46,537 bases of DNA from a virus, in IMG/VR virus record IMGVR_UViG_3300007609_000038, positions 1 to 46,537 of that record. The stretch is one strand, 5' to 3'. Under the pieces are notes generated by a model. It searched no databases. It saw nothing but the letters and a program-made list of their open reading frames with translations, and was not told the origin of the DNA. Below are positions 12,201 through 19,868 of this stretch, piece after piece. The position numbers were made by a program, and so were the translations under genes. The first letter of the stretch is position 1, and each line of letters opens with the position of its first letter.

Positions 12201-15200
12201 AACCGCATTATTAAATTTTGAGTTCTACACATCTGATCAAAGACAAAATGCTATTCACAAAGAATATCAATTAATTTCAGAAGGTGTTGAAAATAGTTTA
12301 CCTACAGAAAGCTTGGAAAATAAATGGATAGACAGTTTGGTAGGATATGACATACTAGGAAAGAGAGTTCCTGATACAGATCTTCCTGCAAAACAAAAGT
12401 ATGGTGTATCTTATAGACCTAGACAAAGTATGTTTGTTAATAGATATCCGATTTTAGAAACAACCATTAAAAAAATTAACACTGTTTTACAAACAGAACC
12501 TTTTGCAAACACAATTAATTTTGAAAATCTGAATTTGGTAGATCCTGCACCCGACGAGTCATTAAATCTGTATGACTTATCGGTGGAAAATTTGATTGAC
12601 CTCGATACTGTAGGAACAGTTAGAGTCAAACAAGCAGTTCTAAGAGCTAATTTAATAGACGGAAGTATTGATACAATTGAAATAGTAGATTCTGGATACG
12701 GATATAAAGTCCCGCCGCGTGTAGAATTCGAAGGGGACGGCATCGATGCCGAAGCAATAGTTATTTTAGATAATCAAGGAAGAGTTTCTGATGTAAACAT
12801 AATTAATTCAGGTAAAAAATATTCAACTTTAATTGCTAAAGTTAGGAATTTTTCAGTATTGGTAGAATCAGATAATTCCGCTGGCGGTTTTTGGAGTATA
12901 TATGCTTGGGACGATGTGAGAAAATCATTCTTTAGAAGCAGATCCCAATCATTTGATACAACAAAATATTGGGATTTAGTTGATTGGTGGGCAAATGGGT
13001 ATAGTGCAAACAATAGTGTTGTTACTGAAATAAACACAATATCTGAAGAATTTACTATTGATGTAAAATTAGGCGATTTAATAAGAATCAAAGAATATGG
13101 CTCCGGTGGCTGGGCAGTATTCGAAAGGGTTCAAGAAAACAAAACTAGTTTTTCTGAAGATTACTTTTTAGTAGGAAGACAAAATGGAACCATAGAATTA
13201 TCTGCCGCAATATATAGTAGAGAATTATCTGGGATAGGTTTTGATAATGCAAATTCATTCGATAATGGACTGTATGATATTGATATTTCTAAAGAACTTA
13301 GGAATATATTCAGAGCAGTAAAAGAAGATATCTATCAAGGAACCTATTTAGTAGAATGGAATAAATTATTTTTTACGGCTATCAGATATGTTTTTGCAGA
13401 GCAATCATATGTTGACTGGGCGTTCAAAACAAGTTTTTTAAATGCCGTTCATAATGTAGGACCCCTGCAACAAAAAACAAACTATAAAAATGATAACCTT
13501 GAAAACTATAGAAAATATATAGATGAAATAAAACCTTATAAAACTACGATTAGAGAATATACTAGTAGGTATAATAATTTAGAAAATTCTCCAACCGCAA
13601 TAGGAGATTTTGATCTGCCTGCTGTATACTCACAATTAGAAGGTCGTGTAGTTAAAGTAGATGAAAATTCTTCAAATATTAATCAATATCCGTGGAAACT
13701 TTGGTTAGACAATGGAGGTTATTCAATAACAGATATACAGATAGCTAAAGAAGGATCGGGATACGTTAGACCTCCAACAGTTATTATTTCGGGAGACGGA
13801 ACTGGTGCAAATGCACAGTCTTATATTTCAAACGGCAAGGTAATAGCTGTCAGAATATTAAACCCTGGGTCAGGATACACATTTGCTACAGTAACATTGG
13901 TTGGCGGAAATGAAGACAATACCGATATCGCTAAAGCAGTTCCGGTCTTTGGTAATTCGTTTTTTAGAAACCTAAATCTCAGTATGAAGTTTGATAGGTA
14001 TACTAAAGAAGGATTGATATCGCAGTTTAATTACGAACAGCAATTTGTAGCTAGTGGAAATTCCTCAGTATTTGATTTAAATTATGCTCCGACAAGAGAC
14101 AAAAGTAAAATTTTTATTACGTTAAACGGACAGCCTGTATTAGATAGTGATTATACAATATCTCTATACACCTCTACGGATAACACATATAGTTTATTAA
14201 AAGGCAAGGTTAATTTTAAAACAGTTCCGCAATCGGGCGATTTAATAGAGGTAGTTTTTGATAAAAACGACGAGTTACTAGATAGTGTGAACAGAATAAA
14301 CAAGTATTATTCTCCAACGTCGGGTATGATAGGATCTGATGTAAATCAGTTAATGACTGGCATAGACTTTGGCGGAGTTCAAGTACAAGGAACTACTTTC
14401 GATGTAACTGGTGGCTGGGACGCTCTTCCTTGGTTTACAGATTCTTGGGACAGTGTAGAGGCTTCATCGGATTATTATGTAGTAGCAGATGGAAGTACAA
14501 CCGATATTACATTACCTTATGTTCCGGAAGAAGGACAACAAATTAACATTTATCTAAAGCGTTATAATGAATCATTTGTAAGAACGATTGATGATTTACA
14601 ATATAGTGAAGAAATAAGCGAATTACCAACAATAAGAATCGATGATATTAATTTTGGGTCCGAACAACAAACTAATGATAATGCGTTAATGCCTACATTC
14701 GTAGGTGACGGGTCAACAAATGTTATCGAGATCGGAGAATATGTTAGAACAAATTCTGGGGATATTTTAATATTTAGAAACGTGGACAGTGACGGATCTG
14801 TAACTATTACAGACCGAAATATTGTAGATACAAATATTTCAGGCGGCACACTTTCAGCAATGCAGGGAGCCTATATAACTGCTAATGGTAAAACTGCCGA
14901 AGAAATAACTATAGACGGAGATACTTTTATTAGCCCGGATCAAGTACCTGCACCAGAAGAGCAAATTCCTGGCCAAGTTTTGGACAGTTTAAGTATGAAG
15001 GTGTATACTAGTGATTCGGAAGGTTCTGTTCCTTTACTTACTAATGTTCAAGCAGGAGATAATTCAACAGTATCTTTTGATATAGGTCAAACAATTACAG
15101 AAAATAACTCTGTAATCGTATATGTAGACAAAACATTACAAGAAAATAGTGTTGATTATTCTATAGATTTTATTAATAACACTATTGTTTTCGAAAGTCC

Positions 15201-17031
15201 ACCGACGGAACAAGAAACAGTCGAAGTAATTTCGTTAGGAGTCGGCGGAACAACAATTTTGGACTATCAGTTTAGCATTGCAGACGGCAATACAAGATTG
15301 TTTTTTACCAATGCTAGGTATAATGAAACATCTACAGTGTTTGTCACAGTAAACGGAATACCTGTTTCGGCAGGATTTTCGGACAGTGAAGAATTTGATA
15401 CCACACCTGGAAATACTGTTATTCAATTTGCAGAAGCCCCGGCAAATCGAGATGTTGTTCAAATAGTTGTTTGCGCTGGCGAAGGCAACGTTAACAATAA
15501 TCTTGTAAGGATCAATCAACAGATAGCCTTATACGATGGGTCTAGTAGACAAATTAATTTAGATAATCTCGATGTAGATAACGATCTTTCGCTAGCCTCT
15601 GTTATTGTACAAGTAAACAATGTAGCATTAAGAGGAATTGATACTAGATATTTCGAAATCAGCGACAACAATTTATTTGAAGTTATACAAACAAATGATG
15701 ATGGAGAAGTAACTGCTATCTTTAACGAATACAGGTTTATAATAGGTACCGACCCTGTAGAAGCTGCTGGAGCTATTCTATCTGAAAATATTGAAGTTTA
15801 TCTAAATGATGTCTTGTTGTTACCTTTACAAGATTACATTTATGATGGTATTACCAAAATTATTACTATTGATCAAGATAGGATTTCCACAGGCGATATT
15901 TTAAAAATAGAATCAAATTTTGGAACTGAGTATAATATCGTTGATAATTCGATCGTAATTGATCCTTCTGTTAACTTAACAGAAAACGATGAAATAAGAG
16001 TAACTTGGTTTACAAGAAGTTCATCTTTGGGTATTGTTTCTGATATTTACACCGGCGGCAAGATTAACTATGAACTTAAATTCGAACCTTTGTCTGTTGA
16101 TTATATTTGGGTTTATAAAAATGGATTAAGATTGACACAAGATGTTGAATACAACATCGATAAAAATAAAAATGTTGTTTATTTGAAAGATGATACAACA
16201 GAAAACGATATAATAAGAATTGTATTGTTTGGAAACAAAATTTTTAAATTTACAAGTGCATATGAAATATACAAGGATATGTTAAATATTCATCACTATA
16301 AACGTTACTCAAAAAATACCAATGTAACTCTTGCAAAAAAATTAAATTATTTTGATACCACAATCGAAGTTACAGATGCAAGTAATTTGAGTGATCCTGT
16401 GAAAAATAGGAACATACCTGGATTAATTGAAATAAACAACGAACGTATTGAATATTTCTCTAAGAATGGTAACACATTATCTCAGTTGAGAAGAGGCGCA
16501 TACGGAACTTCTATTAATGAACAAGTGTCTGCTGGTACCAGTGTAATTAATTTAGGAATAGAAGAAAATATTCCATATACTGAAGATCAAGAAAGATTTG
16601 ATTTTTATAGCGACGGAAGCTCGAGTATAATAGGTCCTTTACCGTTTGTTCCTACAAAAGCAGAAATTACAAATTGGTATCGAGATTCTATTCCTAATGA
16701 TTACGGGCAATGTAATGAAATTGAAGTCTTTGTAGGAGGAACACGGCTTCGTAAATCTCCTATAGAAATTTATAAAGAAAGTCTCGGCCCGGCTAGTCCT
16801 CAAGCAGATGAATTTACAGAAGCTGAATTTTCAGTAGACGGTGAGTCAGCCGAAATAAGATTAACACAAAATGAAATACCTGCAGGCACTAGAATTTCAA
16901 TTATAAGAAAAGTAGGAAAAACCTGGTATGACAGAGGCGAAAATACCATTACAACAGGTATAACCTTGTTAGAAAATGAGTCAGCGATAGCGAAATTCAT
17001 TGCACAGAAGTCAACGGAATTACCTGAATAA
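3208..17031 (+). CDS. Giant virion structural protein (4607 aa) with beta-propeller, CBM-like and beta-rich repeats
   Basis: A single uninterrupted frame, three bases after gp6, preceded by AGGGAA. The N-terminus (FYPKSELPIRTTSDLLPQ, LDPLVQPGVLDKITGYIGRR) and the segments WNPPIDWDKF and REYYWLPLGP are recognisable from large baseplate-linked structural proteins of marine T4-like phages; by position it stands where T4 has gene 7. In order: an N-terminal conserved region to about residue 150; a CBM5/12-like module near 220-250; a Trp-rich core near 1140-1180; CBM-like modules near 1460-1500 and 1715-1755; FG-GAP blades with three inserted CBM-like modules, about 2150-2760; SGxGY-x-PP repeats near 3160, 3515 and 3550; many immunoglobulin-like or fibre-like beta repeats (FVTVNGIPV, IWVYKNGLRL); and a conserved C-terminus containing IEINNERIEYF. 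No signal peptide or membrane segment is evident. The gp7 equivalence is inference from order; a tail-fibre or baseplate-arm role is equally possible. Confidence 0.8.
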   Translation: MSDKFYPKSELPIRTTSDLLPQTFQTEQNKKFFSGVLDPLVQPGVLDKITGYIGRRYGKTYKGSDVYLDSDNTLRSRYQLEPGTIIKEDNKINKFYDYLDFKNQIKFFGNDNDRDDKITKHQQYSWNPPIDWDKFINYREYYWLPLGPEPVAITGQSANITSTYRVTASTGTSWIFSPDGLTNNPSLTLFRGQTYKFIVNSPDEGFVIRSNYDTGSLTFDTNKTYFPGELAVVDGKLWKALNEVSPLDGSTIDINSQDWELVDSSASVSNLDYNEGIENNGVTTGTLTFTVPYDAPDVLYYQSSITPDRLGTFILADIESNTFIDVENEVLGKTSYTSSNNVEFTNGLVVEFRGNVTPEQYAESTWIVEGVGSSISLTAFSSLVPPSISSDTPEVLFDNEGFDTQPFDDAEQFPVNKDYITVSKNSKDLNPWSRYNRWFHRSVIEYSAAVNGNSFNAPEDARAKRPIIEFQPNIKLFNHGAVAKTTVDYIDTQTTDVFSNIEGSLGYSIDGEFLFEGARVLVVADNDNLSNNKIYEVKFITHNGARIINLKETLDSDSLIDECVLVRRGTNNAGLMYHYNGISWIKSQSKTKTNQAPLFDAFDANGVSFSDQETYPVSLFEGCKIFSYKEGSSVVDTELGFSIDYLNIDNVGDIQFQWNWDIDSFEYTENQRTQNVKIQTGFYKIDENFDNGWVETDLTFTQPIIDATVVSASTNEILLSTVDWDQLSDDAIVIFYLNDKKITQPYDRAGNTFTFSDVIFEENDVVSVKVVADIEPESGYYQIPDGLEKNPLNNNLESLTLGQAIDHISSALEFKNEMQADIIGSNNLRDLADYRNKGERFIKHSGIPSLSINMLCDKEQNIIKSLKYAKQSYTSFKNNFLELATTLDFEENVSNFVDTLINRLSQTKTTDSPFIDSDMIGSGAFTSLEYKVVDEGIKIFSLSENFDLETLSNRAVYVYLNDRQLLHNTEYTFDSNFGFVKINVELARGDTLLIKEYVSTSYSHIPPTPTSLGLYKKFTPIKFIDDTYVEPKEVIQGHDGSLTLAYGDFRDDLLLELEYRIYNNIKVEYDPSILDIDGILGGYYESGEFSKSDLDAIVSQEFLNWVSNTGVNYAVNQYFDSENAFTYTYSNMTDFTGKQNLPGYWRGVYNWIYDTHRPHTHPWEILGFSEKPNWWDDEYGESPYTSGNLLLWEDIRDGVIRQGPRAGRYIRYARPSILNHIPVDEYGKLLDPLSSGFAKNFTLVNNQGSFKLGDVAPVEYAWRSSSEWPFAIIIALSLLKPFDLLTRSIDRSSVYTNILGQITSRKTNTFLRPADIQVPKLENTITAGLINYLASYIRSLGKSVDILEDTFQHFDVALSSRLNGFVDKTQQKYLLDSKSPSSSTGSIFIPAENYDIIFNVSSPFSSVTYSGVIVEKTSRGWIVNGYDNISPFFTYFEAIPNQKDPIIEVGGTSEQFTEWTVDRQYNNGTIILYRGDYYRAISTHSSEQVFDPTKWNKLPNLPLVGSVQAQRRRNFNRLKEKQITYGHEFNTIQQVVDFLLGYEEYLKSIGFIFDGYDSENQVAQDWTTSSKEFMFWTKHNWAEGSIISLSPCAEKIQIKIPVGVVDNLLDSFYDYNILKGDGTPLNYRFIDANREFQTFTITTTDTNQGIYFLKTNYVFKEHVVVFDDRTVFNDVIYDKPTGYRQERIKNRGFRTIDWDGDYTSPGFLFDNVNIVSWQPFRDYKLGDIVSYRSLNWVSKENHTSSELFNDTVWSRLDSEPEKRLVPNFDYRITQFNDYFETGSEGVNETERKLARNTIGYQDRNYLAELAEDSVTQYRLYQGFIGEKGTNNALTKVFTKLSDTTDIAIDLKEEWAFKVGELGGTDQIREIEFRIDNENFQINPQPMLLTSSLPTNVLDQFYRITQDNFTIAPIPFNNNIFPVSPDSRPIQTAGYVKVGQTRWVVRDKQSLNDLEITEIFENDHIWVTFDGPEWSVYRFNQIQSVNVESVEFDANRSVVQLYLNKEIVIESGEFVGIKNITNLTGFFEVVNSFTFRDQILDFFVIELSVSSDASEPEFDESTLTELYRLTPARFSNYSSLNDEEAALLDTGDKLWIDNNGFDKWEVIEKNKQFDFKQIEDFGLIDPAKVGTKVVYNEILRQTAVAIPDPGFVVIYTENNNSLSLRQILSPPSSISSNVSGIFAEEIAISPDSRWLAVGSPRASGIESRFKGLYNPAELYSVDDIVLFQGKLWKALQEFPAQPGTSVEDSTWIGPNTEGWGPVTSIKAESNAQAGYTEQGVITLYEYINNQWTRRDSFVSPRPNTRELFGHSISIGVASNQYYMVVSAPGAEENRGRVYVYINDGTEWKHAENVKYRGIYEADSTIYYAGDIVWYNGDLYECIDNSTAYIDVSESGDLSSTGNWLKLNPVATQNSLPQSISVEDDGSTLQSGILNSNQLGELIKIGDRFGTSIALNYDASILVVGAPFADGQYFPNYRGIWRPDYEYTQNDTVKWQGNYYQLTNTGQFSVDSTIKSFNEEPEGLPWIEIGDSSTDPSGKVFVYRRSINGNYELQQTISAENFENESGTTISINTGDELGSSVDIDYTGTTIVASSPKSDMTFSNQGSAYILKTQSLSNLNYKLSQKIQSFEKYPNEFFGFNVSISPDTSKIAVGANNALFSSPIRFDSATTVFDSGRTSFTDSQGFSGAVYVYELKDHKYFLTEKLEANLVAGESFGYSVDCSNSVVAVGSPQYFTAGPHGVEGEIEGEVTGTARLFKKDPSKNSWEIIEQQADEIDITKIKSIELYDNINNIKIQSLDYIDPAKLKIKNEAEQELNFKTSYDPAVYTIGTEETNADPDFAWTNTHVGELWWDLSTAKWIYYEQGDLYYRTGNWGVLAEGASVDVYEWVESVLLPSEWSVLADTNEGVAQGISGQPLYPDDTVYSEKILYNEITFEPTETLYYYWVRNKAVLPNNASGRKITASSVANLIRNPSANSSFIALADTDKAIAFNFPTILNEETALLNFEFYTSDQRQNAIHKEYQLISEGVENSLPTESLENKWIDSLVGYDILGKRVPDTDLPAKQKYGVSYRPRQSMFVNRYPILETTIKKINTVLQTEPFANTINFENLNLVDPAPDESLNLYDLSVENLIDLDTVGTVRVKQAVLRANLIDGSIDTIEIVDSGYGYKVPPRVEFEGDGIDAEAIVILDNQGRVSDVNIINSGKKYSTLIAKVRNFSVLVESDNSAGGFWSIYAWDDVRKSFFRSRSQSFDTTKYWDLVDWWANGYSANNSVVTEINTISEEFTIDVKLGDLIRIKEYGSGGWAVFERVQENKTSFSEDYFLVGRQNGTIELSAAIYSRELSGIGFDNANSFDNGLYDIDISKELRNIFRAVKEDIYQGTYLVEWNKLFFTAIRYVFAEQSYVDWAFKTSFLNAVHNVGPLQQKTNYKNDNLENYRKYIDEIKPYKTTIREYTSRYNNLENSPTAIGDFDLPAVYSQLEGRVVKVDENSSNINQYPWKLWLDNGGYSITDIQIAKEGSGYVRPPTVIISGDGTGANAQSYISNGKVIAVRILNPGSGYTFATVTLVGGNEDNTDIAKAVPVFGNSFFRNLNLSMKFDRYTKEGLISQFNYEQQFVASGNSSVFDLNYAPTRDKSKIFITLNGQPVLDSDYTISLYTSTDNTYSLLKGKVNFKTVPQSGDLIEVVFDKNDELLDSVNRINKYYSPTSGMIGSDVNQLMTGIDFGGVQVQGTTFDVTGGWDALPWFTDSWDSVEASSDYYVVADGSTTDITLPYVPEEGQQINIYLKRYNESFVRTIDDLQYSEEISELPTIRIDDINFGSEQQTNDNALMPTFVGDGSTNVIEIGEYVRTNSGDILIFRNVDSDGSVTITDRNIVDTNISGGTLSAMQGAYITANGKTAEEITIDGDTFISPDQVPAPEEQIPGQVLDSLSMKVYTSDSEGSVPLLTNVQAGDNSTVSFDIGQTITENNSVIVYVDKTLQENSVDYSIDFINNTIVFESPPTEQETVEVISLGVGGTTILDYQFSIADGNTRLFFTNARYNETSTVFVTVNGIPVSAGFSDSEEFDTTPGNTVIQFAEAPANRDVVQIVVCAGEGNVNNNLVRINQQIALYDGSSRQINLDNLDVDNDLSLASVIVQVNNVALRGIDTRYFEISDNNLFEVIQTNDDGEVTAIFNEYRFIIGTDPVEAAGAILSENIEVYLNDVLLLPLQDYIYDGITKIITIDQDRISTGDILKIESNFGTEYNIVDNSIVIDPSVNLTENDEIRVTWFTRSSSLGIVSDIYTGGKINYELKFEPLSVDYIWVYKNGLRLTQDVEYNIDKNKNVVYLKDDTTENDIIRIVLFGNKIFKFTSAYEIYKDMLNIHHYKRYSKNTNVTLAKKLNYFDTTIEVTDASNLSDPVKNRNIPGLIEINNERIEYFSKNGNTLSQLRRGAYGTSINEQVSAGTSVINLGIEENIPYTEDQERFDFYSDGSSSIIGPLPFVPTKAEITNWYRDSIPNDYGQCNEIEVFVGGTRLRKSPIEIYKESLGPASPQADEFTEAEFSVDGESAEIRLTQNEIPAGTRISIIRKVGKTWYDRGENTITTGITLLENESAIAKFIAQKSTELPE
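9661..11500 (+). repeat. FG-GAP-type beta-propeller blades interrupted by three CBM5/12-like modules, inside the giant protein
   Basis: Six blade cores are visible as degenerate protein repeats: IAISPDSRWLAVGSP (from 9760), ISIGVASNQYYMVVSAPG (about 10137), FGTSIALNYDASILVVGAP (about 10546), LGSSVDIDYTGTTIVASSP (about 10933), FGFNVSISPDTSKIAVGA (about 11115) and FGYSVDCSNSVVAVGSP (about 11347). Between blades 1/2, 2/3 and 3/4 sit modules of the form Y-(x)n-GD/ND-x-V-x-(W/F)-x-G-x-(L/Y)-(W/Y): LYSVDDIVLFQGKLWKAL, YYAGDIVWYNGDLYECI and YTQNDTVKWQGNYYQLT. The blade pattern is that of integrin-type FG-GAP repeats; the inserts resemble the small chitin-binding type 5/12 fold. Boundaries are approximate. 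Confidence 0.7.
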
Positions 17032-17034
17032 ATA
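17027..17034 (+). promoter_or_regulatory. Candidate late promoter (AATAAATA)
   Basis: The octamer differs from the T4 late consensus TATAAATA only at its first base. It lies across the end of the giant gene, overlapping its TAA stop, and 25 bases before the ATG at 17060. One mismatch in AT-rich DNA is weak on its own; the position before a structural gene is what supports it. Confidence 0.45.
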
Positions 17035-17059
17035 CACTATGAAACCTGAAGAGACTGAA

Positions 17060-17704
17060 ATGACAGACCAAAAAAATAATAACTTAGAAGAGAACACTCA
17101 GCCTAATGAAGAAGGCGGTTTTCACTTCGAAGGACATATTAAAATCTTCGATCCAGAAACTAACGAAGTTCTAATTGACAAAAGAAATGCAATACATTAT
17201 GAAAATATGAGTGTTGCTATGGTTAATTCTTTATCCAACCAAGGACAAGGTTGGATATACGAGATGAGTTTCGGAAGCGGCGGAACAACTGTAGATCCTA
17301 CAGGACTAATATCTTATCTTACACCCAATACCGTAGGAAGGAACTCCAGTCTTTATAATCAAACTTATACAAAAATTGTAGATCAAAATGCTATAGAAAA
17401 TACTGATCCAGTTAGAAATAAAATGGAATTAAGGCATATAAGCGGATCGACATATAGTGATGTTATTGTGAGCTGTCTTTTAGACTATGGCGAACCCATT
17501 GATCAAGAAGCTTTTGATAATACAACTGATATGAATGGAGATTTTGTATTCGACGAACTTGGTTTAAGAGCATATAATCCTAATGGAACGGGCGATCTTC
17601 TAACACACGTTATTTTCCATCCTGTACAAAAGTCATTGAACAGACTTCTTCAAATTGATTATACAATACGTGTGCAAAGTTTAACTGGATTTAATGAGGT
17701 TTAA
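17060..17704 (+). CDS. Conserved marine T4-like phage structural protein
   Basis: A protein of 214 residues from the ATG at 17060. The frame stays open upstream to an ATG at 17000 inside the giant gene, with another ATG at 17039. I prefer 17060 because it leaves the preceding gene intact, lies downstream of the late-promoter-like octamer and follows a GAAGAGA sequence at a workable distance. The start MTDQKNN is followed by an acidic, Asn/Gln-rich leader and then a conserved core (FHFEGHIKIFDPETNEVL, DKRNAIHYENMS, SFGSGGTTVDPTG). I recognise this type from structural proteins encoded beside tail-fibre genes in marine myoviruses, but its precise place in the virion is not known to me. It lies between the giant baseplate-linked gene and the fibre cluster, so a baseplate-periphery or fibre-adaptor role is a reasonable inference. 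Confidence 0.7.
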   Translation: MTDQKNNNLEENTQPNEEGGFHFEGHIKIFDPETNEVLIDKRNAIHYENMSVAMVNSLSNQGQGWIYEMSFGSGGTTVDPTGLISYLTPNTVGRNSSLYNQTYTKIVDQNAIENTDPVRNKMELRHISGSTYSDVIVSCLLDYGEPIDQEAFDNTTDMNGDFVFDELGLRAYNPNGTGDLLTHVIFHPVQKSLNRLLQIDYTIRVQSLTGFNEV

Positions 17705-17706
17705 CA

Positions 17707-19854
17707 ATGCCATATATTATTAATTTTACAGATAGAGAAAACAAAACACCGATTACAGTGTTTGATAATACTTCTAGTAATGATACAAGTCTAACCTTTC
17801 CGGGACGAAATGTTACAGGATATGGACAAATTATAGGAGAAAATTTTCTTGCTCTTTTAGAAAATTTTGCTAGTGCAAGCGAACCTATTAATCCTGTAGA
17901 AGGGCAATTATGGTATGATAGTAGTGATGGCACACAACAGCTTAAAATCTGGGATAATACAGAATGGAAAGCTGCGTCAGGCATTCAAAGAGGCCCTACT
18001 GCTCCGGCAATTGAACAATCAAAAATTGGTGAGTTGTGGGTAGACACCACAAAGCAACAACTCAATATCTTTACAGGAAACAGATGGATACTGGTCGGAC
18101 CAACTGAAAGTTCAATAGACGGTTTACGATATGGCCCGTCAGTAGAACAAATTTTAGATACGGATGATAATGAACGGGTAATCTTGATATTGTACATTGC
18201 AGATCAGCCCGTAGCTATTGTTAGCAAAGATACGTTTATTCCTAAAATTTCAATTCAAGGTTTTGACAATATTTCTTCTGGTTTTAATATTATAAATCCT
18301 ACCGACGCGGCTCAAATCGCGCTGTTTGAAGGAGGAGCACTTCCTAAATTAATTGGAACATCATCAAATGCAGATGCTCTCAATGTCGGCGGAGTTGAAA
18401 TTGCAGCCAGTAAATTTTTAAGATCGGATACTACTAATACAACCGAGTTTAGTTTTAACATAAGAAATAATTTAGGACTAACGATAGGCAACGACGGAAA
18501 TTTAAATATTTCTACTACCTCAACAACCACTAGAATATACAATTCTAATCCTGGCGCAAGTATCGATTTGCAGGTAAACAGAAATAGTGTTGCTAGCACT
18601 ATTTTAAGGGTAGTTGATAACACAGTGGGCATTAATGTAATTGACCCTTCACGAGAACTCGATGTTGGAGGAGATATAGGGTTAACAGGATCTTTGATAG
18701 TTTCAGGAGAAACAGAAACAACTAATCTTAACAATGGCAGTATCCAAACCGATGGCGGCATTGCTGTTAAAAAAAGCGCAAGAATAGGACAAAATCTTAT
18801 TGTTTCTGGACTGACGAGCACAGGAAATTTAGTTCCATCTTCTAATGAATTTTTTAACTTTGGTAGTTCTGAACTTAGATGGAACAAAGTATTTTCTAAA
18901 GATGTCATTGCAGATACAATTACCGGAACTATTGTTGGTGACATTCAAGGAAACTCTCAAACTGCTACGTCGTTATCTAGCGTTTCTACATTTGAAATTA
19001 CTGGAGATATTGTATCACAAAAAGCTACTTTTGACGGGTCGCCTAATACACAGATAGAATTTAATACCAGTTTGTCTTCAAACCTGCTTAAACAACGAAC
19101 CTCAGTGACATTATCACAACCTACTGATCAAGTGCTTGTTTATAGAGCATCTGCTGATGCTACCGGCGAGGACGAAAGTGCAGGCTTACTAAGACAGGAT
19201 AGAGATACTTTTGTTGGAGATCTAGGGTTGCCTATCGGAACAATATTACCTTATTCCGGACCAAATGCTCCTGATGGATTTTTGCTGTGCGACGGATCAG
19301 AATTAGAAATTAATCAATATTCTGTTCTATATGGTATTATAGGTGACAGATACAACGGTGACGCACCACTAAACGGCATTAATACTTTTAGGCTTCCTGA
19401 TTTAAGAGGCAGATTTGCATTAGGACGCCACAATATGAATAATGGGCGTAATGTTCCTACAGAAACTGGATCACTAGTTAGTGCAGGCGGCGGTGAGCCT
19501 GAACCGCCAAGGGTTGAAGGTATTGAAGCATCGGTATTAGCAGGAGAAGCAGGGCAGAGTTCAGTAGAATTAAGTTTAACCAATATACCACAACACGAGC
19601 ACAGTATGTTTGTAGATGGTGTGCAATATTTTGCGGTAAGGGTAGACAATTCTGTGCGCCCTGCGGCTGAAACTAATAACGGCCCCACAGCACCAGGACA
19701 AGCGCAATATCTAAATAGGTCTGGAGGAGTACTTTCAGCGGGAAGACAGCCATTAGATGCGGATGAATTAGGACAATCGTTTGGTATTATGAATCCTTTC
19801 CTTGCAATTAATTATATAATTAGGACTGGGCAACCGGACTTTACAAGGGATTAA
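17707..19854 (+). CDS. Short tail fibre with phage tail-collar domain (gp12-like)
   Basis: A protein of 715 residues; the ATG is preceded by GAGGT, 2 bases after the previous stop. The N-terminus (GYGQIIGENFLALLENF, EGQLWYDS, GELWVDT, WILVGP, residues 1-140) is shared with the next three genes and probably docks the fibre. The middle is beta-rich fibre repeat. Residues about 510-570 form a tail-collar domain (GTILPYSG, APDGFLLCDG, FRLPDLRGRFALG). Near the C-terminus lies P-Q-H-E-H with His630 and His632, matching the H-x-H that coordinates zinc in the T4 gp12 trimer, and the end NPFLAINYIIRTG is the usual collar ending. In T4, gp12 extends from the baseplate and binds the LPS core irreversibly. 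The domain is clear; gp12 equivalence is inferred from collar plus HxH. Confidence 0.85.
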   Translation: MPYIINFTDRENKTPITVFDNTSSNDTSLTFPGRNVTGYGQIIGENFLALLENFASASEPINPVEGQLWYDSSDGTQQLKIWDNTEWKAASGIQRGPTAPAIEQSKIGELWVDTTKQQLNIFTGNRWILVGPTESSIDGLRYGPSVEQILDTDDNERVILILYIADQPVAIVSKDTFIPKISIQGFDNISSGFNIINPTDAAQIALFEGGALPKLIGTSSNADALNVGGVEIAASKFLRSDTTNTTEFSFNIRNNLGLTIGNDGNLNISTTSTTTRIYNSNPGASIDLQVNRNSVASTILRVVDNTVGINVIDPSRELDVGGDIGLTGSLIVSGETETTNLNNGSIQTDGGIAVKKSARIGQNLIVSGLTSTGNLVPSSNEFFNFGSSELRWNKVFSKDVIADTITGTIVGDIQGNSQTATSLSSVSTFEITGDIVSQKATFDGSPNTQIEFNTSLSSNLLKQRTSVTLSQPTDQVLVYRASADATGEDESAGLLRQDRDTFVGDLGLPIGTILPYSGPNAPDGFLLCDGSELEINQYSVLYGIIGDRYNGDAPLNGINTFRLPDLRGRFALGRHNMNNGRNVPTETGSLVSAGGGEPEPPRVEGIEASVLAGEAGQSSVELSLTNIPQHEHSMFVDGVQYFAVRVDNSVRPAAETNNGPTAPGQAQYLNRSGGVLSAGRQPLDADELGQSFGIMNPFLAINYIIRTGQPDFTRD

Positions 19855-19868
19855 TTAGGTAGAAACAG

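Noticed and set aside
18312-18944. 210-residue antisense frame within the collar-fibre gene
   Set aside because: It lies wholly opposite a well-supported fibre gene and its translation is low-complexity, hydrophobic and without motifs: a shadow of the AT-rich coding strand.
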